A stretch of 59,599 nt of DNA from CAYPUG01 sp964413905 (GCA_964413905.1 CAYPUG010000003.1:1-59599), one strand, 5' to 3'; counted from the stretch's first letter, positions 43,080 through 51,773 are shown. Made by a program: numbers and translations. The notes: a model not told the origin generated them from the letters alone.

Positions 43080-44369
43080 ATGACGGAAGCCCGTTGCTCC
43101 TTTTGCCATCGGTCCCAGGATGAAGTGCGTCGCCTGATCGAAGGTCCGGACGGTGTGTACATTTGTGATGAATGCGTGGAATTGTGTGTGGAAATTCTGG
43201 CGGAAGAGGGCGTTTCCTCTTCCGTGATGACGACCCCTATTGTCCAGATGGACCGCATCCCCTCCCCAAAGGAGATTGTGCGCCGTTTAGATGAGTACGT
43301 CATCGGCCAAGATCGGGCCAAGAAAGTCCTTTCCGTCGCGGTGTACAATCATTACAAGCGCATTATGGTCGGTGGGGGCGACGAGGAGGTAGAGTTGCAG
43401 AAAACGAACATCCTCCTTATCGGTCCTACCGGCGTGGGGAAGACGCTGTTGGCTCAAACACTGGCTCGTATTCTGGATGTGCCTTTTACCATTGCCGACG
43501 CGACCGGCCTTACGGAAGCGGGATATGTGGGCGAAGATGTGGAGAATATCCTCGTGGGTTTGTTGCAGGCCGCGGATTACGATGTGGAGAAGGCCAGCAA
43601 GGGCATCGTTTACATCGACGAGATTGACAAAATCGCCCGTAAGAGCGGGGATAATCCCTCTATTACGCGGGATGTGTCCGGTGAGGGTGTCCAACAGGCG
43701 CTTCTAAAAATCATCGAAGGAACGGTGGCCAAGGTGCCTCCTACAGGAGGACGCAAACATCCTCACCAGGAATTTATTCACTTGGACACCACCAACATCC
43801 TTTTCATCTGCGGTGGTGCGTTTTCCGGCTTAGAAGACATTGTTGCTCAGCGGGTCGGTGTCAAAGGACAAGTAGGGTTTACGACCGCGGCTTCCGACGG
43901 GGGGCGACGGGAGTACACCACCGCGGAGTTACTACAGCAAGTCATCCCGGATGATTTAATTAAATACGGGCTTATCCCGGAATTTGTGGGGCGCATTCCG
44001 GTGACGGTAAGCGTCGACCCGTTGGACAAGGAAACGCTTGTCCGCATTCTTACCGAGCCTAAGAACGCCATTGTGAAGCAATATCAGCGTCTGTTCGCTA
44101 TGGACGGTGTGGAATTGGTCTTCACGCAAGATGCGTTGGAGGCCATCGCGGAAGAAGCTATGAAGCAACAAACGGGTGCTCGAGGGTTGCGCAGCATTGT
44201 AGAAGGGCTTCTCATGGAGGTTATGTACGAGATCCCGGGCCGGGATGATGTGGTCAAGTGCGTGATCAACGGGGATATTGTACGATCCCACAAACGGCCC
44301 CTGTTATTGAACGAGCAGGGGGTGGCGGTATTGTGGGGGGAGGATGCGGAGCGGGCGGAAACTGCGTAA
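43080..44369 (+). CDS. clpX: ATP-dependent Clp protease ATP-binding subunit
   Basis: ClpX is the unfoldase that feeds substrates to ClpP. The 429-residue protein has the N-terminal C4 zinc finger (CSFC near 6-9, CDEC near 29-32), Walker A GPTGVGKTLLAQ, Walker B VYIDEIDKIARK, the pore loop region after TGLTEAGYVGEDVEN, and the sensor 2 segment TGARGLRSIVEGLL. It begins three bases after the clpP stop, and an intrinsic terminator follows. Confidence 0.97.
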   Translation: MTEARCSFCHRSQDEVRRLIEGPDGVYICDECVELCVEILAEEGVSSSVMTTPIVQMDRIPSPKEIVRRLDEYVIGQDRAKKVLSVAVYNHYKRIMVGGGDEEVELQKTNILLIGPTGVGKTLLAQTLARILDVPFTIADATGLTEAGYVGEDVENILVGLLQAADYDVEKASKGIVYIDEIDKIARKSGDNPSITRDVSGEGVQQALLKIIEGTVAKVPPTGGRKHPHQEFIHLDTTNILFICGGAFSGLEDIVAQRVGVKGQVGFTTAASDGGRREYTTAELLQQVIPDDLIKYGLIPEFVGRIPVTVSVDPLDKETLVRILTEPKNAIVKQYQRLFAMDGVELVFTQDALEAIAEEAMKQQTGARGLRSIVEGLLMEVMYEIPGRDDVVKCVINGDIVRSHKRPLLLNEQGVAVLWGEDAERAETA

Positions 44370-44394
44370 CCGGCTCCTCATACACGTGTTTATC

Positions 44395-44422
44395 AGGGCG
44401 GACACCGCGGTCCGCCCTTTTT
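44395..44422 (+). terminator. Intrinsic terminator of the tig-clpP-clpX operon
   Basis: AGGGCGGAC (44395-44403) pairs with GTCCGCCCT (44410-44418), followed by a run of T to 44422. It begins 25 bases after the clpX stop. Confidence 0.9.
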
Positions 44423-44447
44423 CATATACACAGTCGGTGAGGACGCT

Positions 44448-45650
44448 GTGACCTACCTATCACCTTTAGATTTTCCGGTGATTCGCATAGAAGATGTGTG
44501 GGCTCTCATGCGGCATCAGATTACACCGCTGAAGCCCCGGCGGCTCCCTTTGGCGGACGCGGGAGGACACGTGTTGGCCGAGGAGATTATCGCCTCCGTG
44601 CCTTTGCCTTCTTTTCCCACGGCACGTGTGGATGGGTACGCCGTCCGGGTTGAAGACGGCCCTATGCCGCGACGAGTGGTTGGCGAACAGCGGGCCGGTC
44701 AGGAACCCTGGGTGCAAGTGGGGCCGGGAGAAGCGGTGTGGGTAACGACCGGCGCAGTGGTGCCGGATGGGGCGGACGCTGTAGTTCCCGTGGAGCAGGT
44801 GGATGAAGAGGGATCTGGGAGGGTGCGTCCACGGGGACTTGTTACGCGGGGCATGTACGTTCGTCCTGTGGGCTACGATGTGCAGCCCGGCGATCGGCTT
44901 CTATCCCCGGGGGTACGTCTTCGTTCCGGTGAGGTGGCGCTGCTCGCGAGTGTGGGCGTGTCGAAAGTTTCTGTGTATCCCCGTCCCCGCGTGGCCGTCT
45001 TGGCGACCGGAGATGAGTTACAAGAACCGGGGACGCCCCTCAAACCGGGGCATATCTGGGTCGGCAACCGTTACGGATTGTTGACCGCGGCGCGGGATGT
45101 GGGAGGTGTGCCGGTGGATATGGGTATTGTTCCCGACACCCCCGAAGTGCTGCGTTCGGCCATCCGGGAGTCTGTGCGCCGGGCGGATGTGGTCATCTCT
45201 ACCGGGGGGCTTTCTATGGGGGACGCGGATTGGACACGCGATGTCCTGGCCGAGATGGGTACGGTGTACGTAGGACGGACCACCGCGCGGCCGGTACAGT
45301 CGGCCATGTTTGTCATGGTGGAGGACACACCGGTTATCGCACTGCCTGGAAGCCCCGTGGCAGCATGGGTGGGGTTCTTTGTTCTAGGATGGCCGGCCAT
45401 CCGTTTGCGTGCCGGGGAACAGGGATGGTCGCCGCCGCGTGTGTTCGTGCGAGTGCCTCAAGAGGTGAATTTGGGTGAGAGGGAGGCCTTTGTTCCCGCG
45501 CGTGTGCTCTATCGGGATGGAGAACTATGGGCGGAAATGTTGCCGCGTGGCGTACGGAGCAGTGTGAGGGCGCAAGTTCTCCTGTATATCTCGCCCCAGT
45601 TCATACACACCCGCCCAGGACATATGGTGGAAGCATGGTGGTTACCCTAG
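44448..45650 (+). CDS. moeA: Molybdopterin molybdenumtransferase
   Basis: MoeA inserts molybdate into adenylylated molybdopterin. The 400-residue protein has the early segment LPSFPTARVDGYAVRVED, the beta domain with GAVVPDGADAVVPVEQV, the MoCF-biosynthesis domain with VAVLATGDELQEPG and VVISTGGLSMGDADWTRDVL, PVAAWVGFFV, and a C-terminal beta domain. Start is GTG at 44448 after GAGG. It opens the moeA-moaC-moaD/E-pit group. The segment in domain III differs a little from the usual TGGVSMG. Confidence 0.92.
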   Translation: MTYLSPLDFPVIRIEDVWALMRHQITPLKPRRLPLADAGGHVLAEEIIASVPLPSFPTARVDGYAVRVEDGPMPRRVVGEQRAGQEPWVQVGPGEAVWVTTGAVVPDGADAVVPVEQVDEEGSGRVRPRGLVTRGMYVRPVGYDVQPGDRLLSPGVRLRSGEVALLASVGVSKVSVYPRPRVAVLATGDELQEPGTPLKPGHIWVGNRYGLLTAARDVGGVPVDMGIVPDTPEVLRSAIRESVRRADVVISTGGLSMGDADWTRDVLAEMGTVYVGRTTARPVQSAMFVMVEDTPVIALPGSPVAAWVGFFVLGWPAIRLRAGEQGWSPPRVFVRVPQEVNLGEREAFVPARVLYRDGELWAEMLPRGVRSSVRAQVLLYISPQFIHTRPGHMVEAWWLP

Positions 45651-45684
45651 CCCTCTGTAAACCGCAGAATAAGGAGTGGACACG

Positions 45685-46176
45685 ATGGGTGAAAACACTT
45701 TAACACATTTGGATGTGGAAGGTCGGGCTCGCATGGTGGATGTGACGGCTAAGCCGGAGACGGAGCGTTTGGCCGTCGCCGCGGGCGAGGTGGTCATGCG
45801 TCCGGAGACGTTGGAGGCTATCATTGAAGGAAATGTAAAGAAAGGGGATGTCTTAGGTACCGCGCGCATTGCAGGCATTATGGCGGCCAAGCGAACGGGG
45901 GAACTTATTCCCCTCTGTCATCCCTTACTGTTGACCAAAGTGGAAGTGGACTTCACCATTGACCGAGAAGCGAGTAAAATACGTATTTACGCCTTGGTGA
46001 AAACCCGCGGGCAAACGGGTGTGGAAATGGAAGCCCTGACTGCAGTATCGGTGGCCGCGTTGACAATTTACGACATGGCGAAAGCCCTGGAAAAAACTAT
46101 GCGCATTGAGAACATTCGTCTTGTGAGGAAAGAAGGCGGTAAGAGCGGCACATTTGTTCAGGAGGAATACCCCTAA
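45685..46176 (+). CDS. moaC: Cyclic pyranopterin monophosphate synthase
   Basis: MoaC makes cyclic pyranopterin monophosphate with the radical enzyme MoaA. The 163-residue protein has MVDVTAKPETERLAVA, the substrate loop GELIPLCHPLLLTKV, VKTRGQTGVEMEALTAVSVA and MRIENIRLVRKEGGKSG. ATG at 45685 lies eight bases after AAGGAG. A GTG nine bases earlier is too near that site. No moaA is in the window. The stop overlaps the next start by one base. Confidence 0.95.
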   Translation: MGENTLTHLDVEGRARMVDVTAKPETERLAVAAGEVVMRPETLEAIIEGNVKKGDVLGTARIAGIMAAKRTGELIPLCHPLLLTKVEVDFTIDREASKIRIYALVKTRGQTGVEMEALTAVSVAALTIYDMAKALEKTMRIENIRLVRKEGGKSGTFVQEEYP

Positions 46177-46925
46177 TGCAAGTACATGTGCGTCTATTTG
46201 CATCTTTGCGCGAATCAGTAGGGCAGGATAAATTGACCGTTGAGGTACCGGAAGGAACGACTGTGCAGGATCTGGTTCGCCGGGTTGAAGCCCAGTTCCC
46301 GACTCTGCGCGGAGCCGCCAGTGCCATTTACGCGGCGGTGAATAACCGGTACGTTTCCCCCACCACCCTTTTGCAACCTGATGATGTGGTGTCCCTTTTT
46401 CCGCCGGTAAGCGGAGGATTTGATGGGGGAGCAAAATTGTTTGAGGTCACATCATCGCGCCTTTCGGTGGATGAGGTGGTCACCCGGGTGGTGGACCCCA
46501 CGTGTGGAGCGGTTGCCACTTTCGTCGGTGTCGTCCGAGGGGTGACAGGGGAACAACGCACTTCATATTTAGAATACGAGGCCCATGCGGAAATGGCCGA
46601 AGCGATGCTGGCCCAAATTGGGGAGGAGATTATGGAACGATGGCCTCACGTGACCAAAGTGGCCATTGTTCACCGCGTGGGGCGCATGGCGGTGGGTGAA
46701 GCTTCCGTAGTGATCGCGGTCGCGGCTCCTCATCGGGACGATGGGGTATTTGAGGCGTGCCGGTACGCGATTGAGCGAATTAAGATGATTGTACCCATCT
46801 GGAAGAAGGAAGTATTAAGTAATGGTGAGTATTGGGTGGAAGGGCCCCGAGATTCTCACCACGTGCCGTCGGATGTGCAGAGGCCCATACCCATTGTGGA
46901 GAGAGACGACGATGTTGATGCTTAG
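46176..46925 (+). CDS. MoaD-MoaE fusion, molybdopterin synthase
   Basis: The gene joins the two subunits of molybdopterin synthase, which adds sulfur to the pterin precursor. Residues 1-81 are MoaD, a ubiquitin-like sulfur carrier ending FPPVSGG. Residues about 87-249 are MoaE, with HRVGRMAVGE and the active-site Lys pair in PIWKKE. Since MoaD must carry a thiocarboxylate on a free C-terminal Gly, the internal Gly-Gly (80-81) implies cleavage. In Mycobacterium tuberculosis the similar fusion MoaX is reported to be cut at this place. The start overlaps moaC by one base (TAATG), and the end overlaps pit by 14 bases. Confidence 0.92.
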   Translation: MQVHVRLFASLRESVGQDKLTVEVPEGTTVQDLVRRVEAQFPTLRGAASAIYAAVNNRYVSPTTLLQPDDVVSLFPPVSGGFDGGAKLFEVTSSRLSVDEVVTRVVDPTCGAVATFVGVVRGVTGEQRTSYLEYEAHAEMAEAMLAQIGEEIMERWPHVTKVAIVHRVGRMAVGEASVVIAVAAPHRDDGVFEACRYAIERIKMIVPIWKKEVLSNGEYWVEGPRDSHHVPSDVQRPIPIVERDDDVDA

Positions 46926-47919
46926 TCCGGTGATGGCCTTGGGGGTGTTGCTGTTTTTGGCCTTATTTTTCAATTTTTTGAACGGGTTTCACGATGCAAG
47001 CAATATCGTGGCGACGGTTATTTCATCTCGCGCCATGTCTCCACGCATGGCCTTGACGTGGACGGCTATCTTTGAGTTGCTGGGTCCGTATGTGTTAGGT
47101 GTCGCGGTGGCGCATACCATTGGGGCCGATATTGTAGGCGCGGAGCACATTACAGTCGTGGTGTTGTATGCAGGCCTCATCGCCGCGATCGTGTGGAATT
47201 TGCTCACGTGGTACTTGGGTATTCCGTCGAGTTCGTCCCACGCGTTGATCGGGGGACTGGTGGGTGCAGTGGCCATGGCGGCCGGACCGGGGGCGATCCG
47301 CTTGCCAGGGCTGGAGAAAGTCTTTATTGCTTTGTTCACTTCTCCGGTCATTGGGTTTGTCGTCGGTTATGTGTTACTGAAGTTTTTGTTGGGTATATTG
47401 TGGTGGGCGACCCCGAAAATTAACCGTTGGTTTCGGATCGGTCAAGTGTTTACATCGGCGGCCTTAGCATTAAGCCATGGCGCCAATGATGGTCAAAAGA
47501 CGATGGGAGTGATTGTGCTGGGGTTGGTGACTTTGGGTTTCTTGCCGGAATTCTCCATGCCCAACTGGGTGATTGTGGCCTCTTCGCTCACCTTGTCCTT
47601 GGGCGCGTACACGGGAGGATGGCGTCTGATTCACACCTTAGGCGCGAAATTTTACCGGATTCGTCCTATTCACGGGTTCAGTGTTCAGTTAACGTCCGCC
47701 AGTGTGGTCATTGGGGCCGCTCTCTTGGGTGGACCAGTAAGCACCACGCAGGTGGTAAGCGCGGCCATTGTGGGGGTGGGGAGCGCAGAACGTGCGTCTA
47801 AGGTACGTTGGCAAGTGTTTCAGGATATCGCTTTGGCATGGCTGTTGACCATTCCCGCGACGGCATTAATTGCCGCAGGTGCTTATTGGGTCCTGCGACA
47901 GTATATCATGGTCATGTGA
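46912..47919 (+). CDS. pit: Low-affinity inorganic phosphate transporter, Pit family
   Basis: This membrane transporter takes up metal phosphate with protons. The 335-residue protein has about ten helices and the two family repeats: NFLNGFHDASNIVATVISSR near the start and SHGANDGQKTMGVIVLG in the second half. The mid motif is GIPSSSSHALIGGLVGA, and GGPVSTTQVVS is its repeat partner. ATG at 46912 has GGAGAG upstream and lies within the end of the MoaD/E gene. A DUF47 gene follows, as is usual for this transporter. The link to molybdenum genes is only by position. Confidence 0.93.
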   Translation: MLMLSPVMALGVLLFLALFFNFLNGFHDASNIVATVISSRAMSPRMALTWTAIFELLGPYVLGVAVAHTIGADIVGAEHITVVVLYAGLIAAIVWNLLTWYLGIPSSSSHALIGGLVGAVAMAAGPGAIRLPGLEKVFIALFTSPVIGFVVGYVLLKFLLGILWWATPKINRWFRIGQVFTSAALALSHGANDGQKTMGVIVLGLVTLGFLPEFSMPNWVIVASSLTLSLGAYTGGWRLIHTLGAKFYRIRPIHGFSVQLTSASVVIGAALLGGPVSTTQVVSAAIVGVGSAERASKVRWQVFQDIALAWLLTIPATALIAAGAYWVLRQYIMVM

Positions 47920-47924
47920 TAGGA

Positions 47925-47968
47925 CCTGATCGCCGGACAAAACTTCGTGTCCGTATGTTGGCTTAAAA
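47925..47968 (+). repeat. Repeat family A, left end
   Basis: CTGATCGCCGGACAAAACTT and the following CCGTATGTTGGCTTAAAA match the left end with several changes. GTCCATCAG near 47981-47989 may be the opposite end. It lies between pit and its DUF47 partner. Confidence 0.45.
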
Positions 47969-48024
47969 CGTGAGGTATCTGTCCATCAGACAGTTGGCAG
48001 AGCGCTTTGGGAGGGAGGGGTATC

Positions 48025-48651
48025 GTGGGACTTTTCAACATTTTCGGCAAACGAGAAGATCGCTTTATCCGCCTCTTGCGGGAGCAAGCACGTACAACGT
48101 TGGAAGGGTTGGAACATCTGGAAGCGTACATGGAAGATCGGAATGAGGAACACGCGCGCGCTTTACACAAGGCGGAAAAGGATGCCGACGAGTTGCGGCG
48201 TATCCTCATCGATGAACTCAACCGAACATTTGTCACCCCTATTGACCGTGAGGACATTTTTGCTTTGTCTCGATCCATCGATGATGTGTTGGATTACGCG
48301 TACACGACTATCGATGAGATGGAGTTATTGGAAGTCGAACCTAACACATTCCTGCGTCGCATGGCCTCTCTCCTGCGGGAGGCTGCGAATGAGATTTACA
48401 TGGCCATGGAGCGGTTGGAGCATCACCCTCAGGTGGCGGCAGAACATGCGATGCGCGCTAAGGCGTTGGAAAATCGGGTGGAGCGAGTATATCGCGAAGC
48501 CATTGCGGATTTGTTCCACGGCCCGGCTAACGTGGAGCAAATTATGTACATGCTAAAGGTGCGAGAATTATACCGCCATCTGAGCAACGCGGCGGATCGG
48601 GGTGATGAGACCGCGAACGTCATCAGCGATATTGTAGTGAAGATGGCCTAG
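48025..48651 (+). CDS. DUF47 (PhoU-like) phosphate transport accessory protein
   Basis: This 208-residue all-helical protein of the DUF47 family sits beside Pit transporters and is thought to regulate them. It has the family start GLFNIFGKREDRFIRLLREQ, a conserved EKDADELRRILIDELNRTFV, TPIDREDIFALSRSIDDVLD, and a C-terminal helix pair with HLSNAADRGDETANVI. GTG at 48025 follows a GGGAGGGAGGGG stretch. ATG candidates are absent. Confidence 0.9.
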   Translation: MGLFNIFGKREDRFIRLLREQARTTLEGLEHLEAYMEDRNEEHARALHKAEKDADELRRILIDELNRTFVTPIDREDIFALSRSIDDVLDYAYTTIDEMELLEVEPNTFLRRMASLLREAANEIYMAMERLEHHPQVAAEHAMRAKALENRVERVYREAIADLFHGPANVEQIMYMLKVRELYRHLSNAADRGDETANVISDIVVKMA

Positions 48652-48691
48652 AAAAAATTTATGTCAAATTTGTTCATCTGAACCAATCCGC

Positions 48692-48755
48692 GGAGGAGAC
48701 CTTTTCGTATATAAGGATGGAACGTTGTAGGGCGTTCCGCATGGGTGTCTCCTCC
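48692..48755. other. Structured non-coding stretch between convergent genes
   Basis: GGAGGAGAC (48692-48700) pairs with GTCTCCTCC (48747-48755), and within it GGAACG (48719-48724) pairs with CGTTCC (48733-48738). It may be a terminator for the DUF47 gene or a small structured RNA. No T tract follows. Confidence 0.4.
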
Positions 48756-48774
48756 TCTGTGGTGTGGGGCCAGG

Positions 48775-48802
48775 GGGCGCCGGTGGGAAACCGCCGGCGT
48801 CC
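48775..48802 (-). terminator. GC-rich hairpin after the riboflavin transporter operon
   Basis: GGGCGCCGG-T-GG pairs with CC-G-CCGGCGTCC around GAAA. It is about 50 bases beyond the ATPase stop on the reverse strand. The remaining bases of 48652-48854 show nothing else. Confidence 0.45.
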
Positions 48803-48854
48803 CTTTGGCGTTTTGAGCGGAAACACATAGGTCTGGAAAAGGCCGTTGTCGATG

Positions 48855-49610
48855 TTATTCGGTCGTGATCAACCGACGTACGGCTTGAGTCAGGTGGCCG
48901 AATTCCGGCGTGGCCATCATGTCCAGCGTGCGGGGTCGGGGCAAATCGACGAGTACTTCCCCTGCGATCCGGCCCGGCCGCGGGGTCATCACCAGTACCC
49001 GGTCGGAGATAAATACCGCTTCGCTGATGCTGTGGGTGACCATCAGCGCGGTTTGACGGCGATGGGCCCATATGCGCAAAAGTTCCAGGTTCATGCGCTC
49101 CCGGGTCAGCGCGTCCAGTGCGCCGAAGGGCTCATCCAGCAGGAGGAGTCGCGGATCATACACCAGGGCCCGGGCCAGCGCGACCCGCTGCTGCATCCCG
49201 CCGGACAGTTGGCGCGGATAGGCGCGCTCGAACCCGTCCAATCCCACCAGCGCAATGTACTCCTTCGCTTGCAGGTCCGCCTCCTCCCGGGACACGCCGA
49301 GAATCTCCAGGGGCAGGCGCACGTTCGCCAGCACTGTGCGCCAGGGCATCAAATTCGCTTGCTGAAACACCATCCCCACTTCCCGGCGGGGACGGTACAG
49401 AGGGCGCCCGTCCACGTACACTTCCCCCTCTGTGGGGACCACCAGGCCCGCCACAATGCGCAGTAACGTGGACTTCCCACAGCCGGACGGTCCCACCAGG
49501 GTGACGAACTCTCCCTCTTGAGCTTTCAGATAGACATTTCGCAGCGCCCACACCGGTGGGTCATCGGTGAAGCGATGGCTTAGGTTGCGAATCTCCAAAA
49601 AAGCCCTCAC
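48855..49610 (-). CDS. ABC transporter ATP-binding protein of the riboflavin transporter
   Basis: This is the energy-coupling ATPase of the nitrate/sulfonate/thiamine-precursor class, 251 residues. Walker A is GPSGCGKSTLLR, the Q loop lies at MVFQQANLMPW, the signature is QLSGGMQQRVALARAL, Walker B is LLLLDEPFGALD and the switch His is in MVTHSISEAV. It is the last gene of the operon with the permease and binding protein, so it most likely powers the riboflavin system. GTG at 49610 is where homology begins. An ATG at 49649 would extend it across the hairpin at 49642-49672. Confidence 0.9.
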   Translation of the reverse strand: MRAFLEIRNLSHRFTDDPPVWALRNVYLKAQEGEFVTLVGPSGCGKSTLLRIVAGLVVPTEGEVYVDGRPLYRPRREVGMVFQQANLMPWRTVLANVRLPLEILGVSREEADLQAKEYIALVGLDGFERAYPRQLSGGMQQRVALARALVYDPRLLLLDEPFGALDALTRERMNLELLRIWAHRRQTALMVTHSISEAVFISDRVLVMTPRPGRIAGEVLVDLPRPRTLDMMATPEFGHLTQAVRRLITTE

Positions 49611-49641
49611 AGGCGTATCCCTTTTCCTAAAAGAAGAGGTG

Positions 49642-49672
49642 CGCCGCATGGCACCTTGAACGCCATGCGGCG
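49642..49672 (-). terminator. Intercistronic hairpin/terminator between binding protein and ATPase genes
   Basis: Arms CGCCGCATGGC (49642-49652) and GCCATGCGGCG (49662-49672) form an 11-bp stem. On the reverse strand it is followed by CACCTCTTCTTTT. It would lower ATPase expression relative to the binding protein. Confidence 0.6.
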
Positions 49673-49688
49673 TTGGTTTTCTCTTCAC

Positions 49689-50693
49689 TCAAAAGCCGGC
49701 CCGTTTGACAAAGTCGTTGGTCGCGATGTTCGTCACGTCCACGTGCGTATCCAAAAGGTCCATCTCTCGCAGGAATCGTTCTGCTATCTCCCACGTGTCC
49801 AGGTCGGTGTGCCCCAACTTGCGTCCTTCCTTGGGCGTCCACAGGGGCAAGGACGCGTCGAACACCGCGCGGCTGACTTTTTCCTGTTCCCCGCCCGCCT
49901 CGGGCACGTGCTTTAGCGCAATGTGGAAAGCTTCGTCGGGATGGTCCAGCGTGTATTGGATCCCTCGGAGGATGGCGCGTGTCATGCGGGTAACCAGGTC
50001 AGGATCCTGTTGGATGAGTGTCTCACTGGTGACCAGGCCGTTCGAGGGAAGGTCTACGTAGTCAGCCACGGGAAACACGACCACCTCCTTGCCGGCCAGG
50101 CGCAGCCGCACGGGACCGTTGACAATGTAGTCCATGGCCGCGTCCACCTTTCCTTCGCTGACCGCGGCCGCCTGGGTGAAGCCGATGCTTTCCACCTTCA
50201 CCTTGGTCTCATCAATGCCCGTCGCGTAGACAATGGCTTTCCAGCCGATGTAGGTGGCCCCAAAAGGCCCCGGAACGCCCAGGGTTTTCCCTTCCACATC
50301 CTTGGGGGAGGTCATGCCGCTGTCCTTCAGCGCGAACATCCCCACCGGAAACCGACTGTACCATTGCGCCACATACGTCACAGGCAATCCGCGGGCCCGA
50401 CCGAGGATGACCTCTTCGCCGGAGGCAATCACGAAGGGAATTTCGCCCGCGGCCACCAGTTTGAGGAAATCCGTCTCAAACCCGTGGCGGAACTCCACCT
50501 CCAGCCCTTCATCCGCGAAGAAGCCTTTGTCCTGGGCCACGTAAAAGGGGGCGAATTGCACACTAGGGATGTAGCCCAGCGCGAGGACGATGTGTCGAGG
50601 GGTGCTCTGACTGCTCGGGGGCGTGGCCGGCGCACAACCGGCCAGCAAGGCCAGTACGAGAATAAGAAGGGTGAATCTGTAGACGTGTTTCAT
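49689..50693 (-). CDS. ribY: Riboflavin ABC transporter substrate-binding lipoprotein (RibY type)
   Basis: This 334-residue lipoprotein (lipobox LLAGC, Cys 20) has the NMT1/THI5-like binding fold: GYIPSVQFAPFYVAQDKGFF, GLEVEFRHGFETDFLKLVAA, VASGEEVILGRA and a domain hinge around GKTLGVPGPFGATYIGWKA. Homologues bind thiamine precursors (ThiY). The FMN riboswitch in front of the operon instead supports riboflavin, as in the RibXY system described for Chloroflexus. The specificity is therefore inferred from regulation. It follows the permease by 29 bases. Confidence 0.82.
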   Translation of the reverse strand: MKHVYRFTLLILVLALLAGCAPATPPSSQSTPRHIVLALGYIPSVQFAPFYVAQDKGFFADEGLEVEFRHGFETDFLKLVAAGEIPFVIASGEEVILGRARGLPVTYVAQWYSRFPVGMFALKDSGMTSPKDVEGKTLGVPGPFGATYIGWKAIVYATGIDETKVKVESIGFTQAAAVSEGKVDAAMDYIVNGPVRLRLAGKEVVVFPVADYVDLPSNGLVTSETLIQQDPDLVTRMTRAILRGIQYTLDHPDEAFHIALKHVPEAGGEQEKVSRAVFDASLPLWTPKEGRKLGHTDLDTWEIAERFLREMDLLDTHVDVTNIATNDFVKRAGF

Positions 50694-50722
50694 TGTCTCA
50701 AATCCTCCTCGTTGATAGAGAT

Positions 50723-51553
50723 TTAATCAATATCCCAGATGATAACGTGACGTTCCAGCCAACCCACCAAGGTGTACAGGGATACCGCGATCATGACCAG
50801 TACCCCCAAAGTCACAAAGAGCAAGGCCGTGTCCAGGGTGCCCCGAGACGTCAGGTTAATGAGAAAGCCTAGCCCCTGGTCCGCGGCCACAAATTCCCCT
50901 ACGACCGCGCCGATGACCGAGAGCGCGGTGCCGATTTTCAGCCCTCCAAAGAGGATGGGCAGGGCAGCCGGGACTTCCAGTTTGGTGAAGATCTGCCAGC
51001 GGTTCGCGTTCAATACCCGCATCAGGTCCATCAGTTCCTGCTCCACAGAGCGAAAGCCGACCATGGTGTTCACCAGGACGGGGAAGAACAAGGTAAGCGC
51101 GGCCACCAGAATTTTGGACAGAAGTCCCGACCCGGCCCAGAGAATGATGAGGGGAGCAATCGCGACCACGGGGACCGCCTGCGCGGCCACCACGTAAGGG
51201 CCCACCAGTTGTTCCAGGAAGGGGCTCTTAGCCAGAAGGTACCCCAACACGGTGGCCGTGAAGAGCCCCAACCCCAGTCCCCCGCCGATTTCCAGGAGGG
51301 TGATCCGGGTGTGGCGCCACAGCGTTCCATCAGCCAGCGCGACGAGGAACTTGTGCCACACCTGCGCGGGCGCAGGCAGGATGTAAGGAGGATAATGCTG
51401 CCAGCGGATCAATCCCTCCCAGGCCAGGAGGAAGACCCCAAACCCCAAAAGGGTGAACAGGATCCGGGTAAGCCGCGCCCCGGCCCATGTTACCGAGGGC
51501 CATGTCCCCCCTTTATCTGTCCATTTTTGCCAGGTGTCCTGCCAGCGCAGCAT
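50723..51553 (-). CDS. ribX: Riboflavin ABC transporter permease (RibX type)
   Basis: This membrane subunit has 276 residues, about six helices and the pattern of the SsuC/ThiX group. The first helix is LTRILFTLLGFGVFLLAWEG. AAQAVPVVAIAPLIILWAG is the usual conserved loop, and the ATPase-coupling loop is RVLNANRWQIFTKLEVPAALP. The start follows AAGGGGGGGCG. It is the first gene behind the FMN riboswitch, and its product would pass riboflavin delivered by the binding protein. Confidence 0.85.
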   Translation of the reverse strand: MLRWQDTWQKWTDKGGTWPSVTWAGARLTRILFTLLGFGVFLLAWEGLIRWQHYPPYILPAPAQVWHKFLVALADGTLWRHTRITLLEIGGGLGLGLFTATVLGYLLAKSPFLEQLVGPYVVAAQAVPVVAIAPLIILWAGSGLLSKILVAALTLFFPVLVNTMVGFRSVEQELMDLMRVLNANRWQIFTKLEVPAALPILFGGLKIGTALSVIGAVVGEFVAADQGLGFLINLTSRGTLDTALLFVTLGVLVMIAVSLYTLVGWLERHVIIWDID

Positions 51554-51576
51554 CGCCCCCCCTTGTAGAATGACAA

Positions 51577-51605
51577 CGCCCCGGAGGACGGATTCCTCCG
51601 GGGCG
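51577..51605 (-). promoter_or_regulatory. Hairpin just before the ribX ribosome site
   Basis: A 12-bp stem CGCCCCGGAGGA/TCCTCCGGGGCG (51577-51588 with 51594-51605) stands about 24 bases before the ribX ATG. It ends near the G-rich ribosome site and may affect translation or act as a second stop signal. Confidence 0.45.
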
Positions 51606-51643
51606 TGCGCGAGCGTGCGGTCCGGCGACGGTCATCCGACACG

Positions 51644-51672
51644 AAAAAAGCCCCGCGGATGACCGTCGGGGC
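51644..51672 (-). terminator. Riboswitch-controlled terminator upstream of ribX
   Basis: On the reverse strand, GCCCCG and CGGGGC flank an 11-base loop and are followed by six T (51644-51649 on the forward strand are A). Its loop region (51655-51668) is exactly complementary to a later segment (51626-51638), so a 13-bp alternative hairpin is possible. It is about 100 bases beyond the FMN aptamer and is the likely expression platform. Confidence 0.75.
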
Positions 51673-51773
51673 CTTCGCGCGATACATCCCTCCCTGACAT
51701 GAAGTCCCCGGTGTCAACCCTCTCCAGAGTCCCTGTCAGGGATGGCAAGCGCGTCACGCGTTCGCTGTCTTGA

